Shown here: positions 63,375-64,000 of the stretch, piece by piece
How positions within the stretch are numbered: the first letter of the stretch is position 1
How the letters are laid out: the number at the start of each line of letters is the position of its first letter
Source: Massilia aurea
GTDB lineage: Bacteria > Pseudomonadota > Gammaproteobacteria > Burkholderiales > Burkholderiaceae_D
Assembly (NCBI RefSeq): GCF_014200505.1
Contig: NZ_JACHBX010000004.1
Span: 558,001-622,000, forward strand
DNA length: 64,000 bases
Direction of reading: 5' to 3'
Position numbers and translations under genes: made by a program
Notes under the pieces: generated by a model
Told to the model about the DNA's origin: nothing
What the model saw: the letters and a program-made list of their open reading frames with translations, nothing else
Database searches by the model: none

Positions 63375-64000
63375 ATGAAGACTGACGAGCTCTACCTGCA
63401 CCGGGCGGCCACCGCCCCGACCCGCCCTGCATCTTCCTGGCTGGCACGCAGCACACGCCTCGCCGGCCCCTTCGCACCGCTGGTGCAGATGCTGCTCATC
63501 GGCCTCGTGCTGCTCTCGGGCTTTCGTTTGGCGATGCTGGCCTGGCAATGGGAGCGCGTGCATGCCACCGGCGCCGTGCTGGACATCATCGTGCAGGGCG
63601 TGCGCGCCGACCTGATCCTGCTTGGCTATTGCCTGGCCATTCCATTGCTGGCCGCGCCCTTGCTGGCGTATCGCCGTACGGCCCGCCTGTGGCAACGCTT
63701 CACGCTGGGCTGGACGATGCTGGCCTTGATCTTCATCCTGTTCATGGAAGTCGCGTCGCCGCAGTTCATCATGCAGTACGACGTGCGCCCCAATCGCCTG
63801 TTCATCGAATACCTGAACAATCCCCGGGAAGTCTTTTCCACGCTGTGGCACGGTTTCCGCACGGCAGTACTGCTGGGCTGCGCGGTCACCGTGCTCGTGG
63901 GTGTCGCGCTGGTGCGCCTGCTGAAAGGTGCCTCCGCCAGCACGCCAATGTGGCCGGGCCGAAGGATGCTGCTGGTGTGGCCGGTTCTGTGCGTGCTCGT
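63375..64000 (+). CDS. LtaS/MdoB-type sulfatase-fold membrane enzyme (3' partial)
   Basis: The ATG at 63375 opens a frame that runs off the right edge after 208 residues. Four hydrophobic segments alternate with short loops, and a loop reads F-I-E-Y-L-N-N-P-R-E-V, the membrane-domain signature of LTA synthase family/alkaline phosphatase superfamily proteins (LtaS, MdoB, phosphoethanolamine or phosphoglycerol transferases). The catalytic domain is outside the window, so the transferred group cannot be told. The TTAACG repeats upstream suggest two-component control. Confidence 0.7.
   Translation, partial: MKTDELYLHRAATAPTRPASSWLARSTRLAGPFAPLVQMLLIGLVLLSGFRLAMLAWQWERVHATGAVLDIIVQGVRADLILLGYCLAIPLLAAPLLAYRRTARLWQRFTLGWTMLALIFILFMEVASPQFIMQYDVRPNRLFIEYLNNPREVFSTLWHGFRTAVLLGCAVTVLVGVALVRLLKGASASTPMWPGRRMLLVWPVLCVL

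Overview
The window reads as chromosomal DNA from a high-GC betaproteobacterium of the Oxalobacteraceae, most likely Massilia or a close relative. The reasons are the gene order maf-rlmH-rsfS-nadD-hemF-purD-yebC, a PEP-CTERM protein, DUF4214/RTX-type secreted proteins beside a type I secretion operon, and dispersed ATTCCCGC...GCGGGAAT hairpin repeats. The genus is inferred from gene content; no rRNA gene is present.

Layout. 1-5008: the 3' end of a probable type I secreted protein, then its secretion apparatus (ABC permease/ATPase, HlyD-type adaptor, TolC-type outer membrane channel) behind a near-perfect CRP-type operator. 5070-10637: a tightly overlapping minus-strand operon for a surface glycoconjugate (integral membrane protein, GT2, flippase-like protein, small-molecule kinase, nucleotidyltransferase). 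10876-14492: an acyltransferase-3, a DUF4214 protein, tRNA hydroxylase trhO, and a PEP-CTERM protein with a sigma-54-type promoter. 14660-20912: a methyltransferase, dnaE and a heptosyltransferase-like GT9. 20987-26524: a Tat-exported PhoD-type phosphatase and an LPS block (GT2, O-antigen ligase family, msbA). 26525-35043: repeats, a GH1/RmlD fusion, a small ORF, a zinc-ribbon membrane protein, catalase katE, an orphan histidine kinase and an HD phosphohydrolase that appears to lack its 5' end.

35090-41150 is a visibly more AT-rich island carrying a two-gene RADAR anti-phage system, rdrA (ATPase) and rdrB (adenosine deaminase-like). It lies between the shortened HD gene and the intact 3' end of rng. 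No integrase, tRNA or obvious direct repeat marks its edges.

41156-48367 is a conserved housekeeping block on the minus strand (rng, maf, rlmH, rsfS, nadD, hemF, purD, yebC). 48555-54612 holds a quinone oxidoreductase, a tiny membrane protein, a DUF4136 lipoprotein, pepN, fbp and tRNA-Thr(CGT). 54704-64000 is accessory: a small secreted protein, a peptidase remnant, an RTX/DUF4214 protein, a Fur-box-preceded DUF2325 protein, a second PhoD-like protein, a cupin-8 protein, a YqjD/ElaB-like protein behind a structured leader, and the start of an LtaS/MdoB-type sulfatase-fold membrane enzyme behind three TTAACG repeats at 11-bp spacing.

The RADAR pair is the most striking system, although the family itself is already described. 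The kinase/nucleotidyltransferase glycan operon is the part with least known function.
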